From Dyella sp. C11 (GTDB taxonomy: Bacteria; Pseudomonadota; Gammaproteobacteria; Xanthomonadales; Rhodanobacteraceae): a stretch of 64,000 bases of DNA. Each line of letters opens with the position of its first letter. Positions within the stretch are counted from its first letter, which is position 1. The translations under genes and the position numbers were made by a program. This document shows positions 46,938 through 56,106 of the stretch, one piece after another. The notes under the pieces are model-generated. The model saw only the letters and a program-made list of their open reading frames with translations. It was not told where the DNA came from and searched no databases. Where the stretch lies: NCBI RefSeq assembly GCF_003121485.1, contig NZ_QAVX01000004.1, forward strand, positions 172,457-236,456. The letters are read 5' to 3'.

Positions 46938-47380
46938 GGTAGGAGTCTGACGGCAATGGAACCCCTAATCCTAACAGAGGAAGGCCTGGCCAGCCGGGCC
47001 TGGTTGCAGCGCCCAGGCGTGCTGCAACGCGGTGGGGAAGTCTGTGGATAACTCTGTGGGGAATCATGACGGCCTGCGCGGCGGTCATACGATTTTCCCG
47101 GCGGAAATCACATTGTCATGAAAAATATGGATTCAAAACAATGTATTGCGATGCACACGTAAGGCGTTGAAGAGATTGTGAACGGAAAGTGCCGTCTCAG
47201 CCCGAATGTGCATAAGTCGCAGAACGGCTTGTCCTGCGGACATGGCGGGAATTTGCCTCGATCCACGTCATGACCCTGTCATGCGGCACCGCCACACTAT
47301 CTCTCGTCCCCCAGGCACCTCCCCGCCGACGGGGACAGGAGAACGCCGCTACTCTCCTTTCTCCCCACAAGACGGCCATA
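46938..47380. other. Gene-free region between argS and radC
   Basis: Holds two adjacent DnaA-box-like nonamers (47043-47063), an AT-rich stretch (47111-47145) that probably contains the argS promoter on the minus strand, and unassigned sequence leading to a plus-strand terminator at 47381. No protein gene is supported; an RNA gene is possible. Confidence 0.4.
47043..47063. promoter_or_regulatory. DnaA-box pair upstream of argS
   Basis: TGTGGATAA is a perfect DnaA box (complement TTATCCACA); three bases later TGTGGGGAA is a degenerate second box. About 106 bp upstream of the argS start. Confidence 0.35.
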
Positions 47381-47414
47381 CGGCGCGGATTCTCCCCCCG
47401 CGCCGTTGTTTTTT
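47381..47414 (+). terminator. Intrinsic terminator with no plus-strand gene in front
   Basis: CGGCGCGG pairs perfectly with CCGCGCCG, followed by TTGTTTTTT. The T-run is on the plus strand, although both flanking genes are on the minus strand. On the minus strand the hairpin ends radC but lacks a T-run. Confidence 0.7.
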
Positions 47415-47419
47415 GGGGG

Positions 47420-48091
47420 TTACAAAAGCCCCGCAGCGGCCATGGATACCGGCGCGCCGCTGCCGATCACCAGATGGTCGAGTACCCGCACGCCAATCAA
47501 CTGCAGGGCGTCCTTCAATTCCTGGGTGATGGCGCGATCGGCACCGCTGGGTTCGGCCACGCCGCTGGGATGGTTGTGGGCCAGGATGACGGCCGAGGCG
47601 TTGTGGCGCAGGCAGGCGCGCACCACTTCGCGTGGATGCACGCTGGCATTGTCGATCGTCCCGCGGAAGAGTTCTTCAAAAGCCAGCACTTTGTGGCGAT
47701 TGTCCAGGAACAGGCAACCAAAAACCTCGTACGGCAGATGCCGAAGCTGCGCGCGAAGGTAGTCGCCGCTGTCGCGAGGGTTGGCCAGCACCGGGCGCTC
47801 GATGAGTTGTTCCGCCAGCGACCGGCGGGCCAGTTCGAGCGCCGCGATCAACCGGGCGCGTTTGGCCGGCCCGATGCCACGCAGACGCACGCTGCCACCC
47901 GGGTCGGCCAGCAGTGCAGCCAGGCCGCCGCTCTTTCCCAGCAATTCCCGCCCTAGCGCGATGGCGTCCTTGCCGGGAACGCCGCTGCCCAGCAGCACCG
48001 CGATCAATTCGGCGTCGGATAGGGCAGAACAACCGCGACTCAACAGTTTTTCGCGGGGGCGTTCCCCTTCGGGCCATTCACGGATGCTCAT
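47420..48091 (-). CDS. radC: RadC/YsxA family JAB-domain protein
   Basis: 223 residues. N-terminal helix-hairpin-helix part (about 30-95, with GIGPAKRARLIAALELARR) and a JAMM/MPN domain with the metal motif HNHPSGVAEPSGAD. Long called DNA repair protein RadC, but its biochemical role is unsettled. Divergent from the region of coaBC by gene order typical of this bacterial group. Confidence 0.92.
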   Translation of the reverse strand: MSIREWPEGERPREKLLSRGCSALSDAELIAVLLGSGVPGKDAIALGRELLGKSGGLAALLADPGGSVRLRGIGPAKRARLIAALELARRSLAEQLIERPVLANPRDSGDYLRAQLRHLPYEVFGCLFLDNRHKVLAFEELFRGTIDNASVHPREVVRACLRHNASAVILAHNHPSGVAEPSGADRAITQELKDALQLIGVRVLDHLVIGSGAPVSMAAAGLL

Positions 48092-48172
48092 CCGGTTGAG
48101 CCTGCCCGTTTAGCGCGGTGCCGCCCAGCGGCGAGCGCCGCGCGGTGCGTCGGGCTAATGGCTGATGGTGGG

Positions 48173-49075
48173 TCAGCCGGCAGCGGGCAAGCGTCGGTTG
48201 AACTCCGCGCTCAACCAGTCGATGAAGACGCGCACGCGTGGCGAGAGCTGCCTGCTCTGCGGATAAAGCACATAAACCGGTGACGGCGTGGGCGGACAGC
48301 GCGGCAGCACTTCCACCAGGGTGCCGCGCGCAAGGTCGTCCTGCACGCGATAGCTCGGTACCTGGATCAAACCGAGGCCCAGGCGCGCCGTGGCCACGTA
48401 CATTTCCGCGCCGGCCACGCTCACGGCGTGCGGCAGCAGATGTTCGCGCACGCCGCCGTCCACCTGGAATTCCAGAGGCAACGTGGCGCCCGACGCGGAG
48501 GAGACGAAGGCCACCATCTGGTGCCCGTCCAGCTCATCGGGGGAAGCCGGGGTGCCGAATCGCGCCAGATAGTCCGGGCTTGCATAGGTGCCTTCAGCCA
48601 GCGAGGCGATCTGGCGCCCGATCATGCTGCTGTCGGTGGGTTTGCCCACGCGCAGCACGCAGTCGACGCCTTCGCGGACCAGATCCACATAGCGGTCGCC
48701 TTCGCCGATGCGCAACTGGATCTGCGGATAGCGGGCGAGGAAATCGGGAAGTCCCGGCAGCATGAAGTGCCGCGCCAACACGCTGTGCACGTCCACGCGC
48801 AGCAAGCCCGCTGGCTTTGCGCCGGTAAACGCCGCTTCGGCCTCTTCGATTTCCGCAAGGATGCTCAGGCAACGCTGGTAATACGCCTCGCCATCCAGGG
48901 TGGGGCGTACCTGTCGTGTGGTGCGTTCCAGCAACCGCACGCCAAGTCGGGCTTCCAGGCGCTTGACCACTTCGGTGACGGTGGAGCGGGGCAACTCCAG
49001 GTCCTGCGCGGCGGCCGTGAAGCTGCGCCGCTCCACGATGCGGGCGAACAGGCGCATGGCATCAACCTTGTCCAT
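48173..49075 (-). CDS. LysR-family transcriptional regulator
   Basis: 300 residues. Winged helix-turn-helix at 1-60 (FTAAAQDLELPRSTVTEVVKRLEARLG) and a periplasmic-binding-like effector domain (about 88-295). Divergent from two SDR genes, which are its probable targets. The effector is unknown. Confidence 0.9.
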   Translation of the reverse strand: MDKVDAMRLFARIVERRSFTAAAQDLELPRSTVTEVVKRLEARLGVRLLERTTRQVRPTLDGEAYYQRCLSILAEIEEAEAAFTGAKPAGLLRVDVHSVLARHFMLPGLPDFLARYPQIQLRIGEGDRYVDLVREGVDCVLRVGKPTDSSMIGRQIASLAEGTYASPDYLARFGTPASPDELDGHQMVAFVSSASGATLPLEFQVDGGVREHLLPHAVSVAGAEMYVATARLGLGLIQVPSYRVQDDLARGTLVEVLPRCPPTPSPVYVLYPQSRQLSPRVRVFIDWLSAEFNRRLPAAG

Positions 49076-49078
49076 TTG

Positions 49079-49093
49079 TTCGCTCTAGCCGAA
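49079..49093. promoter_or_regulatory. Candidate LysR operator
   Basis: TTCGCTCTAGCCGAA has TTCG/CGAA arms around 7 bp and fits the T-N11-A rule of LysR boxes. It lies 3 bp from the LysR start, where binding would repress it. Confidence 0.4.
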
Positions 49094-49189
49094 TGATGAT
49101 GACGGATTTGAGCAGATTATCCATTGAAGGGAAAAGAACATCCTGTGCCCACGCCGACAACCGGTCGGCACTTTCCGAGGATGCTCCCC

Positions 49190-49930
49190 ATGTCTGCTCA
49201 AACGTCCAAAGTCGCCATCGTTACCGGTGCTTCCCGTGGCATCGGTGCCGCCGTGGCCGAACGCCTGGCCCGCGATGGTTTCACCGTGGTCATCAATTAC
49301 GCCGGCGACGCGGCGTCCGCCGAAGCGCTGGCACGCACCATCGAAAACAAGGGTGGCCGTGCCCTCACCGCGCAGGCCGATGTGTCGGATGCGGCCGCCG
49401 TGCGCCGCATGTTCGATGCGGCCGAGACCGCCTTCGGCGGCGTCGATGTGCTGATCAACAACGCCGGCATCATGCAGCTGGCGCCGATCAGCGATACCGA
49501 CGACGCGCTGTTCGATCGCACGGTTGCCATCAATCTGAAGGGCACCTTCAACACGCTGCGCGAAGCCGGCAAGCGACTGCGCTCCGGTGGCCGCATCGTG
49601 AATTTTTCCACCAGCGTGGTGGGCACCAACTTCCCGACCTATGGCGTGTATGTGGCCACCAAGGCGGCGGTGGAATCGATGACGCACGTGCTTTCCAAGG
49701 AGCTGCGTGGCCGCGCCATCACGGTGAACGCCGTGGCACCGGGCCCGACCGCTACCGATCTTTTCCTGAAGGGCAAGACGCAGGAACAGGTGGACCAACT
49801 CGCCAAGGCCGCCCCGCTGGAGCGCCTGGGTACGCCGGACGACATTGCCAGCGTGGTGTCTTTCCTCGCCGGCCCCGACGGCGGCTGGGTGAACGGCCAG
49901 GTGCTGCGCGCCAACGGCGGCCTCGTCTGA
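49190..49930 (+). CDS. Short-chain dehydrogenase/reductase, classical
   Basis: 246 residues. TGASRGIG nucleotide-binding motif, NNAG, catalytic YVATKAA (Tyr/Lys) and a C-terminal QVLRANGGLV. NADPH-preferring by the Arg after the glycine motif. Similar to FabG-like ketoreductases; substrate unknown. ATG at 49190 with GAGGA upstream; an in-frame ATG at 49181 is also possible. Divergent from the LysR gene. Confidence 0.85.
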   Translation: MSAQTSKVAIVTGASRGIGAAVAERLARDGFTVVINYAGDAASAEALARTIENKGGRALTAQADVSDAAAVRRMFDAAETAFGGVDVLINNAGIMQLAPISDTDDALFDRTVAINLKGTFNTLREAGKRLRSGGRIVNFSTSVVGTNFPTYGVYVATKAAVESMTHVLSKELRGRAITVNAVAPGPTATDLFLKGKTQEQVDQLAKAAPLERLGTPDDIASVVSFLAGPDGGWVNGQVLRANGGLV

Positions 49931-49967
49931 GTCCTTTCCCGCATCGATCCCTTTCTGGAGAACGACC

Positions 49968-50867
49968 ATGAAGTACGTCATCGTCATCACCGGCGCATCG
50001 AGCGGCTTCGGCCTGATGAGCGCCCGCGCCCTGGCCCACGCCGGCCACACCGTTTATGCCGGCATGCGGGAAACCGCCGGACGCAATGCATCGCGCGTCG
50101 AAGAAATGCAGCAGTACGCGAAAGAGCATGGCGTGGACCTGCGCGCCATCGAGATGGACGTGGCCTCGCAGCCGTCGGTGGATGCCGCCATCGCCCGGAT
50201 CGTCAACGAACAGCAGCGCCTTGACGTGGTGATCCACAACGCGGGACACATGTCCTACGGGCCGGCCGAGGCATTTACGCCGGAGCAGTTCGCCCAGCTC
50301 TACGACACCAATGTGTTGAGCACGCAGCGGGTGAATCGCGCGGCGCTGCCGCAGCTGCGCAAGCAGGGGAAAGGGCTGGTGCTGTGGGTCTCTTCGAGCA
50401 GCGTGCGAGGCGGCACGCCGCCGTATCTCGCGCCGTATTTCGCCGCCAAGGCCGGCATGGATTCGCTGGCGGTGAGCTACGCGGGCGAACTGGCGCGCTG
50501 GGGCATCGAAACCTCCATCGTGGTGCCCGGCGCCTTCACCCAGGGCACCAACCACTTCGCCCATGCCGGCGCGCCGGCCGACGAGGCGGTAGCCAGGATC
50601 TATGCGAAGGGTCCCACGCGCGATTTCAGCGAGGTGGCCTTCAAGGGCCTCGCCTCGCTGGAGCCTGAGGATGCCGATCCGGAAGACGTCGCCCGCGCCA
50701 TCGTCGCCGTGGTGGATGCGCCGTTCGGCAAGCGCCCGTTCCGCGTACATATCGACCCGTCGCAGGACGGCGCGGAAATCGTCAACGGCGTGGCCGACCG
50801 TGTTCGGGCCGAGCTGCTGCGCCGCATTGGGCTGGAAGACATCCTGCATCCACGGGTGCAGGCCTGA
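49968..50867 (+). CDS. Short-chain dehydrogenase/reductase, second
   Basis: 299 residues. TGASSGFG motif, HNAGH, and active-site YFAAKAG with Tyr and Lys; longer C-terminal region (about 205-299) than the classical enzymes. GGAGA precedes the ATG. It follows the first SDR by 37 bp, so it is likely in the same LysR-controlled operon. Confidence 0.85.
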   Translation: MKYVIVITGASSGFGLMSARALAHAGHTVYAGMRETAGRNASRVEEMQQYAKEHGVDLRAIEMDVASQPSVDAAIARIVNEQQRLDVVIHNAGHMSYGPAEAFTPEQFAQLYDTNVLSTQRVNRAALPQLRKQGKGLVLWVSSSSVRGGTPPYLAPYFAAKAGMDSLAVSYAGELARWGIETSIVVPGAFTQGTNHFAHAGAPADEAVARIYAKGPTRDFSEVAFKGLASLEPEDADPEDVARAIVAVVDAPFGKRPFRVHIDPSQDGAEIVNGVADRVRAELLRRIGLEDILHPRVQA

Positions 50868-50966
50868 AGACACGAGGGGCGGCTTCGGTCGCCCTTCGTC
50901 GTTTCACCGAGACCGTCGAATGATTCCGGTAAGCTACCGGCCCAAACGGTTGTCAGGCCCCATCCC

Positions 50967-52172
50967 ATGAGTCTTGCCCAACGCCGCATCCTGCTGGGCG
51001 TATCCGGCGGCATCGCTGCCTACAAGTCCTGCGAACTGGTTCGCCGGTTGCGCGATCTCGGTGCCGAGGTGCGCGTGGTGATGACCGAAAACGCGGCTCA
51101 CTTCGTCAGCGCCACCACGTTCCAGGCGCTGTCGGGCCAGCCCGTGCGCAGCAGCCTGTGGGATGCCGAGGCCGAGGCGGCCATGGGCCACATCGAACTG
51201 GCACGCTGGGCCGAGCGCATCATCATCGCGCCCGCCAGCGCCGACCTTATCGCGCGCCTCGCGCATGGCATGGCGAACGACCTGCTCACCACGGTGTGCC
51301 TCGCCAGTGCCGCACCGCTCTATGTGGCGCCAGCCATGAACCAGCAGATGTGGGCGCATGCGGCCGTGCAGGCGAACGTGGCAACCTTGCGCCAGCGTGG
51401 CGTGCACCTGCTCGGTCCGGCCTCGGGCGACCAGGCGTGTGGCGATATCGGCTCAGGCCGCATGCTGGAGCCGATGGAATTGCGCGAAGCCATGGTCGCT
51501 TCGTTCGGCGCGCAGGTGATGCGGGGACTCAAGGTGGTGGTCAGTGCAGGCCCCACCTATGAAGACATCGACCCGGTGCGTTTCATCGGCAACCGCAGCT
51601 CCGGCAAGATGGGTTTTGCCGTGGCCGAAGCGGCGGCCCAGGTTGGCGCGGAAGTCACGCTCGTGGCCGGCCCGGTGAGTCTTGCCACGCCGCCGGGCAT
51701 TGTTCGACGCATCGACGTGCGCAGTGCGGCGCAGATGCGCGACGCCGTGGTTGAAGCATCGGCGCATGCGGACATCTATATCGCCTCCGCGGCCGTGGGC
51801 GATTACCGTCCCGCCGAAGTGGCCGACCACAAGCTCAAGAAGCGCGATGGCGCGCCGCTGGAACTGAAGCTGGCCGAGAATCCGGACATCCTCGCCACGC
51901 TGGCTGCGCAAACCGTGCGCCCCTTCTTGGTCGGATTCGCCGCGGAAACGCATGATGTAGAGCGATACGCGCAAGACAAACTCAAGCGCAAGGGATTGGA
52001 CATGATTGCCGCCAACCAGGTGGGCGGTGGCCTTGGTTTCGAAGCCGCCGACAACGCGCTGACGCTCTATGGCCCCGAGGGAGCCATCGATCTGCCGCGC
52101 GCGACAAAGACCGAACTGGCGCGTCAGCTGGTGGCCCGTGTGGCCGAGCGTTACCGGGCGGTGCGTGGATGA
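50967..52172 (+). CDS. coaBC: Bifunctional phosphopantothenoylcysteine decarboxylase / phosphopantothenate-cysteine ligase
   Basis: 401 residues. Performs two steps of coenzyme A synthesis. CoaC (FMN flavoprotein) domain about 1-185: [10 protein letters not shown], catalytic His in [26 protein letters not shown] and the Cys-containing [13 protein letters not shown] flap. CoaB domain about 188-395: [24 protein letters not shown], with the CTP-binding KLKK. Stop overlaps the dut start by 4 bp. Confidence 0.95.
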   Translation: MSLAQRRILLGVSGGIAAYKSCELVRRLRDLGAEVRVVMTENAAHFVSATTFQALSGQPVRSSLWDAEAEAAMGHIELARWAERIIIAPASADLIARLAHGMANDLLTTVCLASAAPLYVAPAMNQQMWAHAAVQANVATLRQRGVHLLGPASGDQACGDIGSGRMLEPMELREAMVASFGAQVMRGLKVVVSAGPTYEDIDPVRFIGNRSSGKMGFAVAEAAAQVGAEVTLVAGPVSLATPPGIVRRIDVRSAAQMRDAVVEASAHADIYIASAAVGDYRPAEVADHKLKKRDGAPLELKLAENPDILATLAAQTVRPFLVGFAAETHDVERYAQDKLKRKGLDMIAANQVGGGLGFEAADNALTLYGPEGAIDLPRATKTELARQLVARVAERYRAVRG

Positions 52173-52624
52173 TTGATGTCGAGCTGAAAGTCCTCGATCC
52201 GCGCCTGGGTGACTCGATTCCTCTGCCGCAAGCCGCCACCGCTGGCAGCGCGGGCATGGACCTGCGTGCCGCCATCGAGGCGCCGCTGACCTTGCAGCCG
52301 GGCGAAAGCGTGTTGGTGCCCAGCGGCATGGCCATCCACATTGGCGATCCCAACTGGTGCGCACTCATCGTGCCGCGCTCGGGCCTGGGCCATAAACATG
52401 GCCTGGTCATGGGTAATCTCGTGGGTGTGATCGATGCGGACTACCAGGGGCCGTTGATGATCTCGTGCTGGAACCGTGGCACGCAGCCGTACACCATCGC
52501 CGTGGGCGATCGCATCGCCCAGCTGCTGCTGGTGCCGGTGGCGCAGGCACGGCTGAAAGTGGTCACGGAATTTGCGCCGTCGCAGAGGGGCGAGGGCGGA
52601 TTCGGTTCAACCGGCGTCAATTAA
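52169..52624 (+). CDS. dut: Deoxyuridine 5'-triphosphate nucleotidohydrolase
   Basis: 151 residues, trimeric dUTPase. All five motifs are visible: [40 protein letters not shown] and [10 protein letters not shown]. Keeps uracil out of DNA and makes dUMP for thymidylate. Starts within the coaBC stop (ATGA overlap). Confidence 0.96.
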   Translation: MIDVELKVLDPRLGDSIPLPQAATAGSAGMDLRAAIEAPLTLQPGESVLVPSGMAIHIGDPNWCALIVPRSGLGHKHGLVMGNLVGVIDADYQGPLMISCWNRGTQPYTIAVGDRIAQLLLVPVAQARLKVVTEFAPSQRGEGGFGSTGVN

Positions 52625-52687
52625 GAAGTGCGGCGCGGGCATGGGCCCGCGGACGAAACGACCAGATAGCCTGTGTGGGGACAGGGC

Positions 52688-55024
52688 ATGGCCAAACTCT
52701 TCAACAGCAGCGGCCGCGGTTTGGCCGGATCCATCGACGGACGCCGCCTGCTGCCGCTGGCGGTGGGCACCCTGCTGATCCTCGGCGGCCTGTTCTGCTT
52801 CTGGCAGACCTGGCAAATCGCCGACGAAAGCAGCGCCATCGAGCGCGTACATGCCGCGCAGAAAGAAGCGGCTGACGCGATTGCGGCGCAGGTCGCGAGC
52901 GACCGCGGTCACGTGGAAGCCGCCGTGCATTCGCTGGACCCCGCCACCGTCGTCGCCGACCCGGCGCAGGCTGCGGCCGATTTGCGCCACCTGATTCCCC
53001 AGGCCTTGGCAACCGATGTGTACAGCGGCGGCCTGGATGAAGTGCTGCATGCCAACTACCGCACCTTCGGCTATGGCAAGGCCGCGCAGCTGATGGCAGC
53101 GCAAAGCGCCGAAGGCAAACCGCTGGCGCAGACGGTGCCCGACAACAAGGGCGTGCGTGTGCTCTCGATCGTGGTGCCGGTGGGGCCGGCCAACCATCCG
53201 CAAGCCTGGGTGTGGGCTGCGCTGCCGTTCGCGTCGGTGCAGGAGCGCTTTGAATCCACCTCGCCGGCAGGCGGTCGACTCGAACTGCGCCAGGGTGACG
53301 ATCGCGGCGACCTGCGCCTGCTCGCCGTCGGCAGCCAAGCGGCCGAGCGCGAGACCGATGGCTTGCCCGTGGACGGCACCACCTTCAGCATCCTCGCCGC
53401 GCTGCCTCCGGTCTTTATCGTGCTGCCGCGCATCTGGCCGTTGACGGCACTTCTGGGCCTGCTTTGCCTGGGTGGTGGTCTTTACCTGGTGTGGATGCGC
53501 GATCGCCTGGGCGCACGCCGCGCTGAACGGCACGATCAGGAGCCGGCGTTTTCGGAACTCATCGACACGCCACCGGAACCGGAAGCGGCACCCGCGCCGG
53601 TTCGCATCGCGCCGCCGCCAAAACCTGCACCGCCCGCGCCGGTGGCCGTCGATCCCACCATCTTCCGCGCCTATGACGTGCGCGGCGTGGTCGGCAAAAC
53701 ACTGACCAAGGATGTTGCTCGCTTGCTGGGCCAGGCCATCGGCACGGTGATGCGCGAGAAGGGCCTGCCGGAAATCGTGGTGGGTCGCGATGGCCGGCTT
53801 TCAGGGCCGGAACTGGCCGGTGCGCTATCCGATGGTCTGCGCGAAGCCGGCATCGACGTCATCGATCTCGGTGCCGTGCCGACGCCCGTGGTGTATTACG
53901 CCGCGTTCCGTTTCAACACGGGATGCGGTGTCGCCGTCACCGGTAGCCACAATCCGCCCGACTACAACGGCTTCAAGATTGTCGTGGGCGGCGAAACGCT
54001 GGCCGAAGGCGCCATCCAGGACCTGTACCAGCGCATTGCCAGCAATCGGTTGGAGCGCGGCGAGAAGGGCAACATCCGCCATGTGGATGTGATGCCCGAC
54101 TACATCGACCGCATCACCTCCGATGTGCAGGCCGAACGCCGCCTCAAGGTGGTGGTGGATTGCGGCAACGGCATTGCCGGCGCCGTGGCGCCGCAGGTGC
54201 TGGAAGGCATCGGCTGCGATGTGATTCCGTTGTATTGCGATGTGGATGGCACCTTCCCCAACCACCACCCGGACCCGTCCGACCCGCACAACCTCGAGGA
54301 CCTCGTTTTCGCGGTGAAGCAGACCGGTGCGGATCTTGGCATCGCGTTCGATGGCGATGGCGACCGCCTCGGCGTGGTCGCCCGCACGGGCGAAATCATC
54401 TACCCGGATCGCGTGCTGATGCTGTTTGCGCGCGATGTGCTCTCGCGCCAGCCGGGCGCCACCATCATTTACGACGTGAAGTGCACCGGCCATCTCAAGG
54501 GCCAGATCCTCGATGCGGGCGGCAGTCCGCTGATGTGGCGCACCGGTCATTCGCTGATGAAGGCCAAGATGCGCGAGACGGACGCGGAGCTGGCCGGCGA
54601 AATGAGCGGCCACTTCTTCTTCAAGGAACGCTGGTACGGCTTCGACGATGGCATCTATGCCGGCGCCCGCCTGATGGAAATCCTGGCCGGCGACCTGGAA
54701 GAACGCACGCCCGAGGAGATCTTCGCCACTTGCCCCAAAGGCGTATCCACGCCGGAGCTCAAGGTGGAGATGGCCGAAGGCGAGCACTACCGCTTCATGG
54801 AAGCGTTCCGCCAGAAGGCCAGCTTTGGCGACGCCACCATCACCACCATCGACGGCGTGCGCGCGGACTGGCCCGATGGCTGGGGCCTGGTGCGTGCATC
54901 CAACACGACGCCGGTGCTGGTGCTGCGCTTCGATGCCAACAACGAGGCCGCGCTCACCCGTATCAAGAAGCTGTTCCGCGAGCAGATGCTGGCGGTCGAT
55001 CGATCGCTTCGGTTGCCCTTCTGA
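52688..55024 (+). CDS. algC: Membrane-anchored phosphomannomutase/phosphoglucomutase
   Basis: 778 residues, about 310 more than Pseudomonas AlgC. N-terminal part: membrane helix (about 18-38, LLPLAVGTLLILGGLFCFWQ), a periplasmic domain (about 40-240), a second helix (about 243-265) and a Pro-rich linker (PPEPEAAPAPVR). C-terminal part (about 325-778) is the phosphohexomutase with catalytic Ser420 in TGSHNPPDYNG, metal loop DGDGDRLG and sugar loop GEMSGHFFFKE. Supplies mannose-1-P and glucose-1-P for surface polysaccharides (xanthan-type, LPS). This fused layout is usual in xanthomonads. Start ATG 52688 with a G-rich ribosome site. Confidence 0.9.
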   Translation: MAKLFNSSGRGLAGSIDGRRLLPLAVGTLLILGGLFCFWQTWQIADESSAIERVHAAQKEAADAIAAQVASDRGHVEAAVHSLDPATVVADPAQAAADLRHLIPQALATDVYSGGLDEVLHANYRTFGYGKAAQLMAAQSAEGKPLAQTVPDNKGVRVLSIVVPVGPANHPQAWVWAALPFASVQERFESTSPAGGRLELRQGDDRGDLRLLAVGSQAAERETDGLPVDGTTFSILAALPPVFIVLPRIWPLTALLGLLCLGGGLYLVWMRDRLGARRAERHDQEPAFSELIDTPPEPEAAPAPVRIAPPPKPAPPAPVAVDPTIFRAYDVRGVVGKTLTKDVARLLGQAIGTVMREKGLPEIVVGRDGRLSGPELAGALSDGLREAGIDVIDLGAVPTPVVYYAAFRFNTGCGVAVTGSHNPPDYNGFKIVVGGETLAEGAIQDLYQRIASNRLERGEKGNIRHVDVMPDYIDRITSDVQAERRLKVVVDCGNGIAGAVAPQVLEGIGCDVIPLYCDVDGTFPNHHPDPSDPHNLEDLVFAVKQTGADLGIAFDGDGDRLGVVARTGEIIYPDRVLMLFARDVLSRQPGATIIYDVKCTGHLKGQILDAGGSPLMWRTGHSLMKAKMRETDAELAGEMSGHFFFKERWYGFDDGIYAGARLMEILAGDLEERTPEEIFATCPKGVSTPELKVEMAEGEHYRFMEAFRQKASFGDATITTIDGVRADWPDGWGLVRASNTTPVLVLRFDANNEAALTRIKKLFREQMLAVDRSLRLPF

Positions 55025-55027
55025 TGC

Positions 55028-55056
55028 AAAAAAGCCCCGGCATGACCGGGGCTTTT
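55028..55056. terminator. Bidirectional intrinsic terminator
   Basis: GCCCCGG/CCGGGGC stem with loop CATGA, six A before and TTTT after. Ends the mutase gene and the convergent DUF4124 gene. Confidence 0.85.
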
Positions 55057-55076
55057 CTGGGTGCGAGACGCGCGGC

Positions 55077-55709
55077 TTACTGCTGCTTGGCCTGCGCGGC
55101 TTTCAGGTCGCGGTAGTGCTGCAGGTCTTGAACGTTCTTCTGTACCAGCGCGTCGCGCGAGGTCTGCTCGCGTTCCAGCGTGTCGCGCTGGCGCGCCACC
55201 ACATCGCGCTGCTTGGCGATGCTGTCGTTGAGGTTCTTCGGCACCGGCTGCTTGTTGCGCTCCATGTCGCCGGCACGCGTGAGCAGGTCGGTCAGGGCTT
55301 TTTCCTGGCTGCGCAGGTTGCTGCGCGTGGTGCCGATCTGCTGGTCGAGGTTGTCCAGGTTTTCCTGCAAGGAGACCTTGTATGCCGCCTCGTTCGGATA
55401 GGCATTGAGCATTTGCACGTCGTCGCGCGCACGCTGCTGGGTCACGCGGTCGGGGGCGGCCTTTTCGTCGGCAGCCTTCTGGGCGGCGGCGCGCTCTTCC
55501 GGGTTGAGCTGGCGATCGACGTGCTGCACGACCAGTCCGCGATCATCGACCAGGTCATAGCCATACTTGATGGCGTCCGAGGTGAGGCTGTCGCTGTAGT
55601 GCGGCAGGCCGGTCGAGTCTTTCCAGCGATAGCGGTAATGCGAGCCCGACTGCGCGTGCGCGCCAGCAGCCAGCGCGAGCAACGCGATGACGAGAACAGT
55701 TTTACGCAT
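55077..55709 (-). CDS. DUF4124-type secreted protein with coiled coil
   Basis: 210 residues. Signal peptide (VLVIALLALAAGAHA-Q), a DUF4124-like segment (YRYRWKDSTGLPHYSDSL), then a long helical, Gln/Asp/Arg-rich part (about 75-205) with coiled-coil spacing. Function unknown; relatives are periplasmic or outer-membrane-associated. Its ribosome site (GGGGGGAAA) begins 2 bp after the palindromic element at 55723, so the element forms its whole upstream region. Confidence 0.75.
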   Translation of the reverse strand: MRKTVLVIALLALAAGAHAQSGSHYRYRWKDSTGLPHYSDSLTSDAIKYGYDLVDDRGLVVQHVDRQLNPEERAAAQKAADEKAAPDRVTQQRARDDVQMLNAYPNEAAYKVSLQENLDNLDQQIGTTRSNLRSQEKALTDLLTRAGDMERNKQPVPKNLNDSIAKQRDVVARQRDTLEREQTSRDALVQKNVQDLQHYRDLKAAQAKQQ

Positions 55710-55722
55710 AATTTCCCCCCTT

Positions 55723-56010
55723 GGGATGCTCTGAACAAATTAACGCAGCCGCCACCGGTACTGTCTGCTCGCAGATCACAGGGGAGTCGGTGAAGGCAGA
55801 CTGGCCGTCTGTCGAGCCGACTCCCCGAAGAGATGTGGGCAGACAGTGCCGGCCACTGCATTCAATTTTAAAAATTGTGGTGATGTCTGGAACGCCCGCT
55901 GCCGGTGCCGCACGTCTTGGCAAGACGGCCAGTCTTCCCGACGCCGTGCGGCACCGGCAGCGGGCGTTCCAGACATCATGGCGGCTGCGTGAATTTGTTC
56001 AGAGCATCCC
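55723..56010. repeat. Large structured palindromic element, copy 2 (upstream of the DUF4124 gene)
   Basis: 288 bp in a 397-bp gene-free gap. Outer arms 55723-55754/55979-56010 (32 bp, one mismatch) begin GGGATGCTC, as in copy 1. Hairpin A: stem 55755-55768/55839-55852 (14 bp, one T-G wobble), middle stem GGGGAGTCGG/CCGACTCCCC (55781-55790/55817-55826), tip CAGAC-TGGCC-GTCTG (55797-55811). Hairpin B: stem 55882-55913/55946-55977 (32 bp, perfect), tip AAGAC-GGCCA-GTCTT. Between them lies a small AT palindrome (55863-55877). The 30-nt core of hairpin A (55786-55815) is 27/30 identical to 34463-34492. The rest of the gap (56011-56106) shows no gene and no clear signal. Confidence 0.85.
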
Positions 56011-56106
56011 CTTGGCGGAAAGTATAGCCGGCTGTGCCGTGACACCATGACGATGGCAAAGTGACACGGCACATGATGTGAACGCGGTCGCCGAAGGCAA
56101 GATGGA

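Noticed and set aside
44439..47051. 870-codon plus-strand frame over the SPOR gene and argS
   Set aside because: Shadow; both real genes are on the minus strand with full motif sets.
55721..56072. Open frames on both strands upstream of the DUF4124 gene
   Set aside because: Same reason: mirror images of palindromic element copy 2.
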